Part shown: one piece after another, positions 15,922 through 24,484 of the stretch | Layout: each line of letters begins with the position of its first letter | Position numbering within the stretch: the first letter of the stretch is position 1 | DNA from: an uncultured Eubacteriales bacterium | GTDB lineage: Bacteria > Bacillota > Clostridia > Christensenellales > CAG-138 | Assembly: GCA_900545265.1 (NCBI GenBank) | Contig: UQYI01000013.1 | Coordinates: forward strand, 1 to 64,000 | DNA length: 64,000 nt | Direction: 5' to 3' | Translations under genes and position numbers: made by a program | Notes under the pieces: generated by a model | The model's input: the letters and a program-made list of their open reading frames with translations, nothing else | Database searches by the model: none | Told to the model about the DNA's origin: nothing

Positions 15922-16707
15922 ATGGATGCCCGGGATTTTTATCTGGCCTGTCAGGCGCTGGAACGTGAGGGAAAGATACGCTCCGGCGTGGGCACTCTGG
16001 GGGAAAAAACACTCCACAATGTGCTCAAGCGGGCCGTTGAGCCGGATACGAGCTGCCATGAGATCCCTGTTGGGCGGTATGTAGCGGATGTCCGCAACGC
16101 CCATGGCTTTTTTGAGATCCAGACACGCTCCTTATATAAATTGAAAGAAAAAGCGGCTTTTTTTCTGGAACAGGGGCCGCTGACTGTTGTATATCCTGTT
16201 TTTCGGGAAAACTGGCTTTTGTATCTGGATCCGCAGTCAGGGGCATTGTCCGAGCGGCGCAAAAGCCCCAAGCGAGGATGCTTGACCATGGTGCTCCCGG
16301 AACTGTATCCTCTGCGGGAGTTTTTATTCCGACCCGGTTTTGCGGTAGAAGCGGTTCTGCTGGATGGAGAGGAGATCCGCCTGTTGGACGGAGAAGGACC
16401 GGATAAAAGACATCATGCCACCAGGTATGAGCGTATCCCTACCTCCTTTGTGAAAAGCGTTCGCCTGGAACGGCCGGAGGATTATTTTCGCCTGCTGCCT
16501 GAGGAGCTGCCCCGGGAAGCGATGGATAGCAAGACCCTGTCCAGACTGCTGCATCTGCGTCAGGCCTTAGGTACGGCCGCTTCTCTTACGCTGCGGCGGG
16601 CCGGAGTGCTGAAATCAGCCGGGAAAAGGGGGAGATGCAATCTGTATCGTTTTGCAGTTCCGGAATCTGATAAAGAAAACAAGGAGGTGCAGCCGTGCGT
16701 CCTATAG
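15922..16707 (+). CDS. Unknown protein, possible PD-(D/E)XK nuclease fold with winged-helix tail
   Basis: A 261-residue protein that I do not recognise by name. Residues 45-70 read EIPVGRYVADVRNAHGFFEI followed by QTRSLYKLKEK; Asp at VADV and Glu in FFEIQTR, about a dozen residues apart on adjacent strands, resemble the PD-(D/E)XK nuclease core. The C-terminal part (about 205-250, SKTLSRLLHLRQALGTAASL then GRCNLYRF) looks like a winged helix. The start follows AAGGAG. It overlaps the ybaK start by 13 bases, so the two are co-translated. Nuclease activity is a hypothesis only. Confidence 0.6.
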   Translation: MDARDFYLACQALEREGKIRSGVGTLGEKTLHNVLKRAVEPDTSCHEIPVGRYVADVRNAHGFFEIQTRSLYKLKEKAAFFLEQGPLTVVYPVFRENWLLYLDPQSGALSERRKSPKRGCLTMVLPELYPLREFLFRPGFAVEAVLLDGEEIRLLDGEGPDKRHHATRYERIPTSFVKSVRLERPEDYFRLLPEELPREAMDSKTLSRLLHLRQALGTAASLTLRRAGVLKSAGKRGRCNLYRFAVPESDKENKEVQPCVL

Positions 16708-17177
16708 AAAAGACAAATCCCATGCGTATGCTGGAGCAGGAGGGAATTTCCTATGATACCGCCTCCTATCCGGTGGACGAAAACGATCTGAGCGGTCTCC
16801 ATGCTGCCAAAATGCTGGGTACGGGGCCGGATCGCGTGTTCAAAACTCTGGTGGCAAAAGGGGAAAAGCGTGGATACCTGGTATTTTGCATTCCTGTAGC
16901 AGAAGAGCTGGATTTGAAAAAGGCAGCGAGGGCTGCAGGAGACAAAAGGGTGGAGCTGCTGCCCTTGAAAGAGCTTTTGTCTGTTACCGGCTATATGCGG
17001 GGCGGCTGCTCGCCTATTGGTATGAAAAAGCATTTTCCAACTTACATAGAAGAAACTGCCGCCCTGTTTGATTCCATTTATATCAGCGCAGGGAAGCGCG
17101 GCGTGCAGCTGATCGTATCGCCGGAGGCACTTATGCGCTTTCTTCCCGCTCAGGCGGCGGATCTTATACAGGAATGA
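16695..17177 (+). CDS. ybaK: Cys-tRNA(Pro)/Cys-tRNA deacylase YbaK
   Basis: YbaK hydrolyses Cys-tRNA(Pro) produced by misacylation by ProRS. The 160-residue protein shows the family segments FKTLVAKGEKRGYLVFCIP (about 49-67) with the conserved lysine, ELDLKKAARAAGDKRVELLP (about 71-90) and YMRGGCSPIGMKK (about 102-114). The GTG start at 16695 follows AAGGAGGTG. It overlaps the preceding gene by 13 bases. Confidence 0.92.
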   Translation: MRPIEKTNPMRMLEQEGISYDTASYPVDENDLSGLHAAKMLGTGPDRVFKTLVAKGEKRGYLVFCIPVAEELDLKKAARAAGDKRVELLPLKELLSVTGYMRGGCSPIGMKKHFPTYIEETAALFDSIYISAGKRGVQLIVSPEALMRFLPAQAADLIQE

Positions 17178-17189
17178 AAGGAGCTTATT

Positions 17190-17726
17190 ATGGAAGAAAG
17201 TAAAACCATCCTGCAAAACCGGCCCGGTGTTTCGACTAAAGAACCTGCGGAACTGCAAATGATCCTCAGCTGCCTGCAAACGCTTGCCGAATCCAACCAA
17301 AGGCAGCAGCGGCGGCAGCGTCTGCAATTTGTTTTTTCCGTTATTCTTGTCTGTGCAGTGGTGGCACTGACGCTGACCGTGATCTGTATGGGCGGAGAAC
17401 TTATCCATACCGTAAACGAAACGGCGGAAAAGGCAGGCGTTCTGATCGAGGAGACCGGAGAGACCATTCAGACCGTAAACAATCTGGCCGGAGAGTTGGA
17501 GAGCCTGGATTATGAGCGGCTGGCCGCCAGTGTTACGACTTTGGCTGAGGAGGGTACCAAAAGTATAGATGAAGCGCTTCTGTCTTTGAAAACCACCATG
17601 GAACAGACACAGAGCGCTATTGATAAGCTCAACCGGCTGGATGTAGACGGCCTGAACGAGGGTATACAGGAGCTTAATGCCATACTCAGGCCCATGACAA
17701 ATTTCTTTGGAAATTTTGGGAAATAG
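17190..17726 (+). CDS. Single-pass membrane protein with coiled coil
   Basis: A 178-residue protein with a cytoplasmic N-terminus, one membrane segment (about 46-68, LQFVFSVILVCAVVALTLTVI) and a long extracytoplasmic helical region with heptad-like TVNETAEKAGVLIEETGETI repeats. The family is not recognised. AAAGGAG precedes the start, 12 bases after ybaK. Confidence 0.65.
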   Translation: MEESKTILQNRPGVSTKEPAELQMILSCLQTLAESNQRQQRRQRLQFVFSVILVCAVVALTLTVICMGGELIHTVNETAEKAGVLIEETGETIQTVNNLAGELESLDYERLAASVTTLAEEGTKSIDEALLSLKTTMEQTQSAIDKLNRLDVDGLNEGIQELNAILRPMTNFFGNFGK

Positions 17727-17792
17727 TATTCCGAAACATAGACAAAAATGTGTCCTAAATTTTGATAATTTTCAAACCTTTTCCGCATTCGG

Positions 17793-17821
17793 TTGACAAA
17801 ATTCGACGGATTGACTATTGT
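17793..17821 (+). promoter_or_regulatory. Promoter of the DUF308 gene
   Basis: TTGACA (17793-17798) and TATTGT (17816-17821) are separated by exactly 17 bases. Confidence 0.7.
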
Positions 17822-17852
17822 TAAGGTAAAGAATCTATCAGGGGGGATATGT

Positions 17853-18419
17853 ATGAATACGATTTTGGGCCGTTATAAATTCGTTGCTATGCTTACGGCA
17901 TTGGGCGGGGTACTCATGGGTCTGCTCATGCTGCTTTTCCCCACTGTAGCAGTGAAGATCGTATGCTATGTGCTGGGGGGCTGCGTATTGCTGGCGGGGC
18001 TGGCTGGGTTTGTCCTTTTTTTCCGGAGCCGGTTCCTGTTCCAGCCGGGGCTCATGCTGGCATCTGCCATAGTGGCCGCACTGCTGGGGCTGTTTATCCT
18101 TATTAAGGCAGAATGGGTAGTGAGCTTCTTACAGGTGCTGCTGGCTGTTATGGTCATACTTAACGGTGCATTGGCTATCTACGAGAGTTTTTTCTTCAAA
18201 AACCTGCATATGTCTTACTGGTGGACAGCGTTGCTTTACGGTGTGCTGGCGGCGGCGGCGGGCATAGTGGCACTGTGCAATCCTTTTGCTACCGTCTTAG
18301 TGCTTACCAGAGTATTGGGGGTCATGCTGCTCCTCTCCAGCGCAGCAGATGTGCTCATCCTTTATCGGGTTCGCAAGGATATGGAAAATAATCAGTATAC
18401 CCGTATCGTCATTAAGTAA
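17853..18419 (+). CDS. DUF308 (HdeD-like) membrane protein
   Basis: A 188-residue protein with six hydrophobic segments in three pairs, the arrangement of the HdeD/DUF308 family, which in enterobacteria is linked to acid resistance but is of unknown function here. The ATG at 17853 follows a G-rich ribosome site; an earlier in-frame TTG coincides with the -35 box and is rejected. The C-terminal tail (RVRKDMENNQYTRIVIK) is cytoplasmic. Confidence 0.85.
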   Translation: MNTILGRYKFVAMLTALGGVLMGLLMLLFPTVAVKIVCYVLGGCVLLAGLAGFVLFFRSRFLFQPGLMLASAIVAALLGLFILIKAEWVVSFLQVLLAVMVILNGALAIYESFFFKNLHMSYWWTALLYGVLAAAAGIVALCNPFATVLVLTRVLGVMLLLSSAADVLILYRVRKDMENNQYTRIVIK

Positions 18420-18433
18420 ACCGCTGGAAAAGA

Positions 18434-18463
18434 TCAAAGGAGCTGTAAAGGCTCCTTTTTCTT
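18434..18463 (+). terminator. Terminator after the DUF308 gene
   Basis: AAAGGAGC and GGCTCCTTTTTC form a short stem followed by T residues. Confidence 0.7.
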
Positions 18464-18759
18464 TTAGTGAAATCTGCATACAGGCAGGGGCTGCCGTGTT
18501 ATGAGGACAGTCTGTATATGAATTTCGGGCGGCGACGCCCCGCCTTCCGTTTCCCGATTATTTACTAGTCGGCTTTTGTCCGTAAAAAGGGTAGCGCAAA
18601 AGTACTCCGGTAGAGCAGGCATATCAAGCGCAATTCCATGAAAGAAATATACATGCAGCCAGAGTACACGGTGGAATTCCATGCGACTCCTTTTTGTCAT
18701 GGAGCGCAGGGGTGTTGCATACCTTTCTGTGAAGGAACATGGTAAGGGAGGTATGGTTC
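18464..18759. other. Intergenic stretch without a recognised gene
   Basis: About 300 bases with no supported reading frame. A 9-base direct repeat, AATTCCATG, occurs at 18632-18640 and 18675-18683. I see no clear promoter pair; a sporulation-specific promoter for the downstream coat-type gene is possible but cannot be shown. Confidence 0.5.
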
Positions 18760-20232
18760 ATGGACAGCGCCAGATGCACTATAAACTGTGAAAAAAACAT
18801 TCGGATTTTGGAGGAACAGGCTCCTATCGAAAGCGCAGTGCCCGTCCCTGCGGATAAAACATTGGGAGCGGTGCTTTGCGTTTCTCCGTTGCTTGCGGTA
18901 GAGCAAACGGCTGTAACGGAGGGCGGGGTACAGGTTTCGGGAACGTTAAGCCTGCATATAGTGGCGGAGGATGAGGAACGGCGTTTGTACTGCTTTGATG
19001 CGGCAGCTGATTTTTCTCATACGCTAACCGGGGAGGGGCTTGCCCCTGGGATGCAAAGTCAGGTGCAGGCTCGCCTGAACGCCTGCGAACTGCGCCAGGA
19101 GGATGGCGGGCTGCGGTTGTATGCCCAGCTGTCTCTTACGGCCTGGATCACCCAGACCATGCCGCTGGAACCTCTGACGGGTATTTCCGGCGGCCGGGGC
19201 GTAGAGCAGCGCACTTGCTCCGTATGCATAAAAAAGAAAGTGCTTCTGGGGGCAAAATCCATGCGTCTGCGGGAGGAAGAAGGCGTAGAGGAGGGGACCG
19301 TCCTTCTGGCAGCCCAGGGAAGCCTGGAGCCGTTGAAAACGGAATTGGTGGGTGCTTCCGCTGCACTGGAGGGAGCGTTATTCCTCCATGCATTGGTACT
19401 GCCTCCCAATGGACGGTTAAAGACATTGACCATGCGTGTCCCCTTTACAGAAACGATCCCGGTGCAGGGGAGTCAGGAGATGCAACCTTTCGCCCGGGGA
19501 GAGATTACAGGCCTTCAGACCATGATCCGCGGGGAGGCACTGCTCTTGGAAGCGGATATTTCGCTGAGTGTATACGGAATTCGTCAGGAGGAGTTTTCTC
19601 TGCTGGAAGACGCCTATGATGCTGACGGCACCTTCAGCTGTGAGACGGAAAGGATGGAATGTCTTTGGTACAGCGAAAGCCGGCAGACGGAACTGCCCGT
19701 AAGAGCTGCAGTGTCCATTCCGGCACACCTGCCAGAAAGTCAGGAAACACTTTATACCTGTGCTTTGCCGGCAGTCCGCAAAACGGAAAACGGCATTTTG
19801 GAAGGAGGGCTTCTTGTCACGCTTGTGTACCGCTGTCCCCAGGGACTCCTGCACAGCTTTACGCAGGAGCTTCCGTTCTCCGTCACGTTGACGGATGGTG
19901 CTGCTTCCGCCGATGCAGCGAGTCCTATGCTGATCACAGCGAAGGTGCTTTCTCTGAAGGCCTATGGCACAGGACGCAGTATAAATGTGGATGTATCTTT
20001 GCTGCTGGAGGGCGAGATCTATACCGTGGGCACGCTGACCTATATCAGGGGCCTGTCTCCCTGCACCACATCACCGGGACCCAAGGGACTGCTGCTGTAT
20101 TTCACGCAGGGAGGGGAAAGCTTCTTTGCTCTGGGAAAACAGTTTGGCCTGCCGGTAAAAGAGATCCGGGAACTGAACCCGGAGGCGGAGGAGCCCTTAC
20201 CTTCCGGGCGGCAAATTTTGCTGTTAAAATAA
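18760..20232 (+). CDS. DUF3794 (SPOCS) repeats with C-terminal LysM, spore coat type
   Basis: The 490-residue protein has several DUF3794/SPOCS-type beta-rich repeats, for example CSVCIKKKVLLGAKSMRLRE (about 155-174) and ITAKVLSLKAYGTGRSINVD, and a C-terminal LysM module (about 445-490, YFTQGGESFFALGKQFGLPV followed by KEIRELNPEAE and ILLLK). Such proteins sit in spore coats or cell envelopes and bind peptidoglycan. No signal peptide is present, as is usual for coat proteins. The start at 18760 has GGGAGG upstream at a good distance; the ATG at 18739 has a ribosome site only 2 bases away. Confidence 0.8.
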   Translation: MDSARCTINCEKNIRILEEQAPIESAVPVPADKTLGAVLCVSPLLAVEQTAVTEGGVQVSGTLSLHIVAEDEERRLYCFDAAADFSHTLTGEGLAPGMQSQVQARLNACELRQEDGGLRLYAQLSLTAWITQTMPLEPLTGISGGRGVEQRTCSVCIKKKVLLGAKSMRLREEEGVEEGTVLLAAQGSLEPLKTELVGASAALEGALFLHALVLPPNGRLKTLTMRVPFTETIPVQGSQEMQPFARGEITGLQTMIRGEALLLEADISLSVYGIRQEEFSLLEDAYDADGTFSCETERMECLWYSESRQTELPVRAAVSIPAHLPESQETLYTCALPAVRKTENGILEGGLLVTLVYRCPQGLLHSFTQELPFSVTLTDGAASADAASPMLITAKVLSLKAYGTGRSINVDVSLLLEGEIYTVGTLTYIRGLSPCTTSPGPKGLLLYFTQGGESFFALGKQFGLPVKEIRELNPEAEEPLPSGRQILLLK

Positions 20233-20325
20233 GGCAAAAGAAGACATAACTTCCGGTATAGGGCGCAGTTTGGGTGTGCACACTACTCTTGTCGGCTGCG
20301 GCCGAACAAAAAGGAGGTTTGCACT

Positions 20326-20475
20326 ATGTCTTTTTACGAAACCTATGACCGGGATTACACCGGTGTGAAGGAACAGAACCAGAAGAACCGGAAGGAAAGT
20401 GAATCCAAAACTCCCCAGGAGCGTCAGCGCGAACGGCAGCAGCGGGAGGAGCAGGAGAACACGTACCGCTTCTGA
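20326..20475 (+). CDS. Small, highly charged 49-residue protein
   Basis: A short gene with an excellent AAGGAGG site. The product starts MSFYETYDRDYTGVKEQNQK and continues with a Gln/Arg/Glu-rich tail (ERQRERQQREEQEN). It is extremely hydrophilic with no cysteine. It follows the LysM coat-type gene and its stop overlaps the next start, so it is probably real and may be spore-related; this is inferred from context. Confidence 0.6.
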   Translation: MSFYETYDRDYTGVKEQNQKNRKESESKTPQERQRERQQREEQENTYRF

Positions 20476-20636
20476 TGGATCGCAGAAAAAAGCAGCGGGA
20501 TCCGGTGCATCCGGGTATCCCCATGTATCCGGAGATGGAACGGCAGCTGCGGCACATTCCTTCCGATGTGCTGGGCAGTTATACGGGCCACCCGGCAGAT
20601 TCGGAGCATCCGGTTCAGGATGCAGACGACCTGTAA
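20475..20636 (+). CDS. Small 53-residue protein, coupled to the preceding gene
   Basis: The ATG overlaps the previous stop as TGATG. The product starts MDRRKKQRDPVHPGIPMYPE and ends in an acidic tail (VQDADDL), with several prolines. No domain is recognised. The tight coupling and the terminator directly behind it support a real two-gene unit. Confidence 0.55.
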   Translation: MDRRKKQRDPVHPGIPMYPEMERQLRHIPSDVLGSYTGHPADSEHPVQDADDL

Positions 20637-20639
20637 AGC

Positions 20640-20672
20640 GGAAGGCGGCCTCAGGGCTGCCTTCTGTTTTGT
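20640..20672 (+). terminator. Terminator after the small gene pair
   Basis: GAAGGCGGC and GCTGCCTTC pair over nine positions with one G-T pair, followed by TGTTTTG. Confidence 0.65.
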
Positions 20673-20777
20673 AAGGGCTCCTTCAGATTTGTTTTCTTTC
20701 CACCTTGACTTCACATTCTGTTCATAATTTTATAGGATACTGACAACAATAAATCGTTTTAAGAGGAGTCGGGCAGT

Positions 20778-21203
20778 ATGAAGGAACGTTTTCGCAGGTT
20801 TATGCAGGGGCGTTATGGCGTGGATGAATTCAGCCGTTTTTTAAGCGGGGCGGGGCTCGTATGCATGCTGATCGCTACGGTCCTGAGCTTTTTTGAAGCA
20901 CGAGCTACCTACTACATTAGTTCGTTGTGCATGAGTCTGGCCTGGTTTTGCCTGCTGTGGAGCCTGTTCAGATTGTTTTCACGCAACTATGGTCGCCGCT
21001 ATGCCGAAAATAACTGGTATCTGCAAAAGAAAGCGCGGGTGACCGGTTGGCTGCAAACCAGAAAGAATCGGTTTCGTCAGCGGCGGGAGTACAGATTCTT
21101 CCGTTGCCCGCAGTGCTCCGTTACCACCCGTGTGCCTCGGGGCAAGGGAAAGATACGCATCATCTGTCCCCGCTGCGGCAACAGTTTTGTCCGCCGTACC
21201 TGA
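20778..21203 (+). CDS. Two-TM membrane protein with C-terminal zinc ribbon
   Basis: The 141-residue protein has two membrane segments (about 24-40 and 48-66), a basic linker and a zinc ribbon with RCPQCSVTTRVP (about 109-120) and RIICPRCGNSF (about 126-136), giving four metal-binding cysteines. Similar small proteins are common in Clostridia, with no assigned function. The start follows AAGAGGAG. Confidence 0.75.
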   Translation: MKERFRRFMQGRYGVDEFSRFLSGAGLVCMLIATVLSFFEARATYYISSLCMSLAWFCLLWSLFRLFSRNYGRRYAENNWYLQKKARVTGWLQTRKNRFRQRREYRFFRCPQCSVTTRVPRGKGKIRIICPRCGNSFVRRT

Positions 21204-21235
21204 TAAGACTCACTTATAGTATTATAGACTTTCTC

Positions 21236-21267
21236 CAAAAGGCGCACGCAGTATGTGCCTTTTTGTT
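21236..21267 (+). terminator. Terminator after the zinc-ribbon gene
   Basis: AAAAGGCGCAC and GTGCCTTTTT form the stem and T run. Confidence 0.8.
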
Positions 21268-21354
21268 TGAATGTTTTTAAAAAGAGCCTGAAGCATAGAA
21301 CCAAATGGAGGTTAGATAAGGCAACAGGTCGTATTCATCGTAGCTCAAACAAGC

Positions 21355-21387
21355 ACATCTCTTGTGCCTGTTGGCAAGAGATGTTTT
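21355..21387. repeat. Isolated perfect hairpin
   Basis: CATCTCTTG (21355-21363) and CAAGAGATG (21375-21383) pair perfectly over nine bases with an 11-base loop and are followed by TTTT. It lies between two other terminators without a gene of its own, so it may end a short unannotated transcript or be a remnant. Confidence 0.5.
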
Positions 21388-21414
21388 ACGAAAGCGTATC
21401 CTTGCATAAAAGAA

Positions 21415-21447
21415 AAAAGGCAGATAGTGATTCTATCTGTCTTTTAA
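21415..21447 (-). terminator. Terminator of the GLUG/MMPL operon
   Basis: GACAGATAG and CTATCTGCC (minus strand) form the stem, followed on the minus strand by a long T run, eight bases or so after the stop of the GLUG gene. Confidence 0.8.
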
Positions 21448-21454
21448 AAGTGAG

Positions 21455-24400
21455 TTATTCTTCGGAGGTATCGGCCCGCGCATCAGATTCTGGCATTTCG
21501 CTTTCGGCGATAGCCGGGGCGGTGGTATTCAGGGCAGCCATTTCCGCCTGAAGCTTTTTGAGCATCTTTCGGCGGCGGATATTCCCCGGAATAAGCAGCA
21601 GGGGCAGCAGCAGGATCACCAGCAGCCCCAATGGGATCAAAAACCATGGCCATAAAATAAAGGTGGAGACTGCAGCGATCTCTCCCTCCTGACCGGAAAA
21701 GTCAAAGAGCAGATAGCTTCCCTGTCGGGTAGTGGAAAGCCTGCGCCAGTTTGTTCCTTCTCGGAGGTACAGCTCCATGGAATCGCCGTTCTCCGGGATA
21801 AGATAGGAGAGTGTGTGACTGTCCGCTCCGTCCTCCGGGATGGAGAAGCGCCATTGCTCCAGAATTCCGTAGTGCGTCCGTTCAAAAATAGGCGCTCCGT
21901 TTTTCACATCCTCCCACCAGGTGGAAAGAGCCTCCTGCCAACGTCCGGAAAATGTATTGAAAGCCAAAGGCTCCGTTGCCTCCCGTTCCAGGGTCAGGGT
22001 GTCGCCCGGCTCAAAAGCTCCCTGTGCAAGGAGCACCGGCCGGCCGCCAAACTCTCTGGAATTGCTGGCCAGAGTGGGGGTGTAAGGCGTATATACGGCT
22101 GTGACAACCGTATCAAAATGCAGTTCCTTCAGCTTCGTTTTATCCCAGGCAGCCCAGGAGCCTTCCACTTGGGGCAGCTCAGGGTAAACATCGGCCTCAA
22201 AGCTGTCCCCATAGGCAAAAGTAAGCTGTTTGATGACTTCTTCCTGCGCTACAAAGGTAAGGGTAAAGGTCTTCATACTGTCGGGGATCTGCTGGTTTCC
22301 CTGCATGGCCAGATAGGAGATAGGATCCGTCTTTCCTCCGTAGCTGCGGGAATCAATGCCTGCCAGCGTATCCGAAACGAAACGGTTTTCCAAAAAACTG
22401 CCGCTGTTGCCGCCGGAAATGGCGCCGGCAAACTGGGTGTACCGGGGAATATCTACCAGAGACACGCATCCGGAAACCAAGCTGCCGCCTCCCAGCACAT
22501 CTGTGGTAACGCCGTCGCCAACGATGCCGCCTACATATTCACCGCCTTCCAGTGTGCATTTTGCATAGCTGTTCTGCACCGTGCCTCCGGCGATGCCGGC
22601 AATGCCGCCCACATAATCTCCGCTTTCGCTTTGTGTGTCGCCATATCCCATGCAGCCGGAGATCATACCCAGATCCATACGGCCGCAGATGCTGCCTGCA
22701 TAATCCCGTTTGGAGGTAACTTTTCCCAGGTTGGTGCATTCCTGCAATACGGCTTTAAGCTCATAGGCGCGGCCCCGCACTTTGGGGAGCTGCGGCGTAA
22801 TATCATCTTCGGGGTCCAGTTCATATTCCAGTGCCATGCTTCCGGTAATGCCGCCGGTGTTGATATCCCCCTGCACGGAACCATCGTTTTGGCAAAATCC
22901 GACCTTTCCGTAGGAAATGGAGTCAATATCCACACCGGAGGTATCTTTGAGTACATCTTCCAGCGTCTTATCCTCCATGCCCAGCAAAGCATCAAAAGCC
23001 GTGTTGCCAATGAGATTTATCTGCTGGTTGATCTGGCTCAGATCCTCACGCATGGTGCCGGAAAGATCGTCCAGTTCGCCGTTGAGCAGCCGCATCTGGC
23101 CGGTCATGCCGGTAATGGCGGAGGAAAGCCCTCCCAATGAGGTATTCAGTGTCAGACTGGTATTGGAACGGACCGTAGCGCTGCCGCTGTAGCTGCCGGA
23201 GCCTGAAGCAGTCCCTTCTCCCAGCCCACCGTGGATCTCGCCGGAGATGCTCGGTGGATCCTTACCTATGGAAACGCTGCCGCCTGCTTCCAGATCCGAA
23301 GGATCCAGAGAGCCTTCCGCACTGCCTTCTCCCTGTGCTTCGGCAGAGATACGGGTAGATAAAGAGCCGCTTGTACGCACGCTGCGAACAGAGGCACCTG
23401 CAGCATTCAAATAGTCGGAAATGGCGTTGAGCCGGGCGGTGACCGTGTTTACACCGGTATCCGTATCCGTGAGTGCCGTTTCGATCATTTCCGAAAGGTC
23501 ATCCATCTGTGTTTGCAGAAGCACCAGCGTGTCCTGATCGATATCATGGCGTATGTAGGGCTCCATCTGTCCCGTTATACCGCCTACATCCTTTCGTCCC
23601 TGAAGATGACCGCTGTTGGTACTGTAAGTGATGAACCCGGAATTTCGGCCGGCAATCCCTCCTACGTTATATCCCACATGGGGATACCCTACAGCGCCTT
23701 CATTGGCACAAAAGCGCAGTATTCCGGCGGAATATCCGGCAATGCCGCCCGTATCGGTGGGCGCAGATACGGCGTTAAGGCTGTTCAGCTTACTAAGATC
23801 CAGCCCTATGGAAAGCTCCAGATCCTTTAGCTGCACATTGGAATCCTGTTCGCTGATATTCACGGTGCCGGTGTTCCGGCACTGATACAGGGTGCCAAGG
23901 TTACTGCCCACGATACCGCCCGTCATGGAAAAGCCGGAAACATCGCTTTCATTTACGCAATGAGAGATCTCACCGGCGGAAGTATTGGTCCCTACCAGCC
24001 CGCCAGTACTGTTTTTACCGGAGACCCGGCCTGAGAAGGAGCAGTTCCGAAGGGCGCCGGCATTGCTGCCTACCAGCCCGCCAACGTCTTCCCGTGTACC
24101 CTGGGGATCCACTGTTCCCTGTACATGAAGCCCTTCTACAAGCGCACCTTCCTGAAGTATGGCAAAGAAGCCAGCGGGAGAAGCGCTTTCGGTAAGTTCA
24201 AAGTCGCTGATCCTGTGCCCGTTGCCCCGGAAGGTACCTCCGAAGGTGGGAATGGGGAGATGGACCTTTCCCGTCAGGGTGATGTCGGCAGTAAGCTCCA
24301 CCGTCAGTCCCCGGGACCAGGTATCCAGAGAGCATTTTTCTGCAAACTCCGCCAGGTCTTCTTCCGTGGCAATGGTATACACCGTGTCTGTTGCTCCCAG

Positions 24401-24484
24401 CACAGTTACCGGCAGGGAAACAAGCAGAAGCGTCAGTCCAAGAAGCAGCGCTCCGGTACGGATCAGACGCATCTTTTTACACAT
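21455..24484 (-). CDS. Large GLUG-repeat surface protein with C-terminal anchor
   Basis: A 1009-residue secreted protein. A signal peptide (about 1-30) is followed by GLUG-motif repeats (about 105-280, GGLVGSNAGALRNCSFSG, GGLVGTNTSAGEISHC, GGIVGSNLGTLYQCRN). A long helical, Ser/Gly-rich middle (about 310-520) contains runs like TQMDDLSEMIETALTDTDTG. A second GLUG block (about 560-700), a beta-rich region and a membrane anchor (about 945-968, WFLIPLGLLVILLLPLLLIP) follow, then a basic cytoplasmic tail. The start at 24484 has AGGAGG nine bases upstream, while an ATG six bases earlier is too close. It overlaps the end of the MMPL gene, so both are made together; the protein may be cargo or an accessory of that exporter. 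Confidence 0.82.
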   Translation of the reverse strand: MCKKMRLIRTGALLLGLTLLLVSLPVTVLGATDTVYTIATEEDLAEFAEKCSLDTWSRGLTVELTADITLTGKVHLPIPTFGGTFRGNGHRISDFELTESASPAGFFAILQEGALVEGLHVQGTVDPQGTREDVGGLVGSNAGALRNCSFSGRVSGKNSTGGLVGTNTSAGEISHCVNESDVSGFSMTGGIVGSNLGTLYQCRNTGTVNISEQDSNVQLKDLELSIGLDLSKLNSLNAVSAPTDTGGIAGYSAGILRFCANEGAVGYPHVGYNVGGIAGRNSGFITYSTNSGHLQGRKDVGGITGQMEPYIRHDIDQDTLVLLQTQMDDLSEMIETALTDTDTGVNTVTARLNAISDYLNAAGASVRSVRTSGSLSTRISAEAQGEGSAEGSLDPSDLEAGGSVSIGKDPPSISGEIHGGLGEGTASGSGSYSGSATVRSNTSLTLNTSLGGLSSAITGMTGQMRLLNGELDDLSGTMREDLSQINQQINLIGNTAFDALLGMEDKTLEDVLKDTSGVDIDSISYGKVGFCQNDGSVQGDINTGGITGSMALEYELDPEDDITPQLPKVRGRAYELKAVLQECTNLGKVTSKRDYAGSICGRMDLGMISGCMGYGDTQSESGDYVGGIAGIAGGTVQNSYAKCTLEGGEYVGGIVGDGVTTDVLGGGSLVSGCVSLVDIPRYTQFAGAISGGNSGSFLENRFVSDTLAGIDSRSYGGKTDPISYLAMQGNQQIPDSMKTFTLTFVAQEEVIKQLTFAYGDSFEADVYPELPQVEGSWAAWDKTKLKELHFDTVVTAVYTPYTPTLASNSREFGGRPVLLAQGAFEPGDTLTLEREATEPLAFNTFSGRWQEALSTWWEDVKNGAPIFERTHYGILEQWRFSIPEDGADSHTLSYLIPENGDSMELYLREGTNWRRLSTTRQGSYLLFDFSGQEGEIAAVSTFILWPWFLIPLGLLVILLLPLLLIPGNIRRRKMLKKLQAEMAALNTTAPAIAESEMPESDARADTSEE

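Noticed and set aside
17793..17852. Extension of the DUF308 gene to a TTG at 17793.
   Set aside because: That TTG is the first half of the -35 box; the ATG at 17853 has the ribosome site.
18632..18683. A 9-base direct repeat AATTCCATG taken as a possible regulatory site.
   Set aside because: Only two short copies with no promoter alignment; could be chance.
21815..23140. A 441-codon plus-strand frame opposite the GLUG protein.
   Set aside because: The minus-strand frame has signal peptide, repeats and anchor; the plus frame has no start signal and no domain.
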